The notes under the pieces: generated by a model | The model's database searches: none | Told to the model about the DNA's origin: nothing | Seen by the model: only the letters and a program-made list of their open reading frames with translations | Assembly (NCBI GenBank): GCA_903933715.1 | Contig: CAIZLD010000058.1 | Span: 1 to 51,336, forward strand | From: an uncultured Spartobacteria bacterium | GTDB taxonomy: Bacteria > Verrucomicrobiota > Verrucomicrobiia > Chthoniobacterales > Chthoniobacteraceae | Length of the DNA stretch: 51,336 bases | Direction: 5' to 3' | Part shown: one piece after another, positions 50,299 through 51,336 of the stretch | Position numbering within the stretch: position 1 is the stretch's first letter | How the letters are laid out: every line of letters begins with the position of its first letter | Translations under genes and position numbers: made by a program

Positions 50299-50547
50299 CT
50301 ACCGCCCCTCAAGGAGCCAACAAACGCTCACCTTCAGAACCTTCGCCAAAGCTACCACTTCGTAATCAAGGACGGCTCTCTTCCCACTTTCCAGCTTTGA
50401 AACGCCAGTTTGGGTAATTTGGATTCCTCGCCGCGCCAATCTGCCGGAAAGGTCATCTTGGGAAACTGCCGGGGTCATCTTTAGTCGAGCTAATCGCACG
50501 CGCTCCCCGATGATATTTTTGATTTCAGACTGACGAGTTTTCTTCAC
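50299..50547 (-). CDS. XRE-family transcriptional regulator
   Basis: The small protein (82 residues from the GTG at 50547, or 89 from a TTG at 50568) is mostly a Cro/C1-type helix-turn-helix: IIGERVRLARLKMTPAVSQD, then DLSGRLARRGIQITQTGVSK and LESGKRAVLDYEVVALAKVL. The GTG start is preferred because AGAAGG lies just upstream. Single-domain XRE proteins often control restriction systems, toxin-antitoxin pairs or island transfer. It is divergent from the GYF/Sel1 gene, and a palindrome in the shared gap may be its operator. No restriction or toxin gene is next to it in the window. Confidence 0.85.
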   Translation of the reverse strand: MKKTRQSEIKNIIGERVRLARLKMTPAVSQDDLSGRLARRGIQITQTGVSKLESGKRAVLDYEVVALAKVLKVSVCWLLEGR

Positions 50548-50583
50548 CCCTGCCTTCTGTAGGGACAAAAACGCCGGGGAGTA

Positions 50584-50615
50584 TTCTCATGAAGAATAAT
50601 TTACTCGCATGAGAA
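50584..50615. promoter_or_regulatory. Palindromic operator candidate between XRE regulator and GYF/Sel1 gene
   Basis: TTCTCATG at 50584-50591 and CATGAGAA at 50608-50615 are perfect inverted repeats with 16 bp between them, so their centres lie about 24 bp apart. It is in the 66-87 bp divergent gap, where an autoregulating XRE protein would bind. The spacer is AT-rich (AAGAATAATTTACTCG) and could include a -10 element. Confidence 0.55.
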
Positions 50616-50634
50616 ATATTTTCGATGTTACATA

Positions 50635-51213
50635 ATGCTACTACACAGCGTCAATGACATGAAAACCGCACGAATTCCCAATCAAGAGAATCCCCTGCAA
50701 CAAAACCAAGCCTCCGAAGCATCTCAGAATTATTTTCTTTGGCGGGACGGCATAGAATATGGCCCCTACGACGAAGCAAGCGTCAAGGAATCAATAAAGG
50801 ATGGAGGCATCCCACCCAAAACACTTGGAAGACGAGAATCGGAAACCGATTGGAAACCTATTGAGAAATTGCTTCCTCCAGACAAGCCAATCAAGTCTGA
50901 TGCAGTATCCATCAAAAAACATCGCGTTCAACGCCTCAGTTACAAAAAATTAGGACTTTTTTTTAGCACAATACTCTTATTTGGCGTTTTTGTATTAGGG
51001 TATGTATATTTCAGCAACGCTCCCGCACGCGCATATAATTGCGGGATTATATGTTTAGAAGGAAAGGGAGTCCCCAAAAATGCGACTAAGGCAATAAAAT
51101 ATTTTTTGACAGCAGCTAAAAAAGGGCATGCAAAAGCACAATATCAGCTTGCCAGCATGTATTATACTGGAAATGAGATTGCAGAGAACAAGGAACCGTG
51201 CTTATCCGCTTGA
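50635..51213 (+). CDS. GYF-domain membrane protein with truncated Sel1 repeats
   Basis: The 192-residue product has an N-terminal GYF_2/DUF4339 domain (YFLWRDGIEYGPYDEASVKE), a membrane helix (GLFFSTILLFGVFVLGYVYF) and then Sel1-type repeats, one of them AKAQYQLASMYYTGNEI. The first repeat is complete, but the second ends abruptly in AENKEPCLSA and a stop, whereas Sel1 repeats normally continue for more units. A foreign sequence probably joins near 51190 and cut the gene. The region is AT-rich compared with the core. Starts at 50635 and 50659 are possible. It resembles the GYF protein at the left edge only in its first domain. Confidence 0.7.
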   Translation: MLLHSVNDMKTARIPNQENPLQQNQASEASQNYFLWRDGIEYGPYDEASVKESIKDGGIPPKTLGRRESETDWKPIEKLLPPDKPIKSDAVSIKKHRVQRLSYKKLGLFFSTILLFGVFVLGYVYFSNAPARAYNCGIICLEGKGVPKNATKAIKYFLTAAKKGHAKAQYQLASMYYTGNEIAENKEPCLSA

Positions 51214-51243
51214 CGAACACAACCACAACATATTGTGGTCTCC

Positions 51244-51336
51244 CTAAAATGGTGCGTCCACCTTATCGGGCACCCAGTCTCCTGAGTAAAGTTCGGCATA
51301 CGTGGGTGCTCTGACCGAACTCGCAATGCCAAGCAA
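51244..51336 (-). CDS. 3' end of an unidentified minus-strand gene
   Basis: Thirty codons before a TAG give LLGIASSVRAPTYAELYSGD followed by WVPDKVDAPF; the rest lies beyond the right edge. The frame abuts the truncated GYF/Sel1 gene. An APTYxEL-like ending recalls the C-termini of some transposases (for example IS1595-type), and its position would fit an insertion that cut the Sel1 gene. This is too short to name with confidence. Confidence 0.3.
   Translation of the reverse strand: MLGIASSVRAPTYAELYSGDWVPDKVDAPF

Overview
The window looks like a chromosome segment of a Verrucomicrobiota bacterium. The evidence is indirect: moderately high GC, a pilM-pilN-pilO-pilP-like cluster of the kind seen near type IV pilus loci in that phylum, an Ala/Lys-rich histone H1-like protein, a TPR-containing GT-C membrane protein, and many intergenic palindromic repeats. 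No rRNA is present, so placement below phylum level is not possible.

Left edge (1-2.5 kb): accessory debris. A minus-strand IS66-type transposase fragment runs directly into a plus-strand serine recombinase that has lost its catalytic domain. An unusually well folded 195-bp non-coding stretch and a GYF/zinc-ribbon membrane protein follow. A tRNA-Ser(GCU) marks the return to core genes.

Core (2.7-43.5 kb): radC; nadE with a small membrane protein; a CPBP protease; a pilM/N/O/P-like operon; ftsH; a degenerate sensor kinase; rsmD; a HAD phosphatase; tRNA-Gln(UUG); gpmI; a LysM protein with a probably inactive L,D-transpeptidase fold; a histone H1-like gene; a yicC-gmk-coaC-coaB operon split by a repeat insertion; a TMTC-like TPR membrane protein; miaA; a B12-binding radical SAM protein; a bifunctional fucokinase/GDP-fucose pyrophosphorylase; two tandem PilB/GspE ATPases with pilC and a pseudopilin; kdsD; an EF-P with a non-canonical tip; a membrane HExxH protein; uxs; and a translationally coupled cbiMQO-rluA operon for cobalt or nickel uptake.

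Right part (43.56-51.3 kb): an accessory region. Two short direct repeats that match the 3' end of tmRNA (ssrA) flank a 6.5-kb block. The block carries a heavy-metal RND efflux operon (outer-membrane factor, lipoprotein adaptor, CzcA/CusA-type pump) preceded by a small Cys/His-rich exported protein. Beyond the second repeat lie an XRE regulator, a palindromic operator, a truncated GYF/Sel1 protein and the end of an unidentified minus-strand gene. I read this as stacked integrations at ssrA, with the intact gene probably to the right of the window.

Three families of repeats sit between genes: palindromes based on CTCGCAAAGACGCAAAG; MITE-like elements with GTTCACGAATT ends; and a four-hairpin element whose stems change in a compensatory way between copies. 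The most novel-looking signals are the folded element at 1506-1700, the four-hairpin repeats (one inserted between coaC and coaB), the ssrA-bounded metal island, the Asn-tip EF-P and the degenerate kinase.
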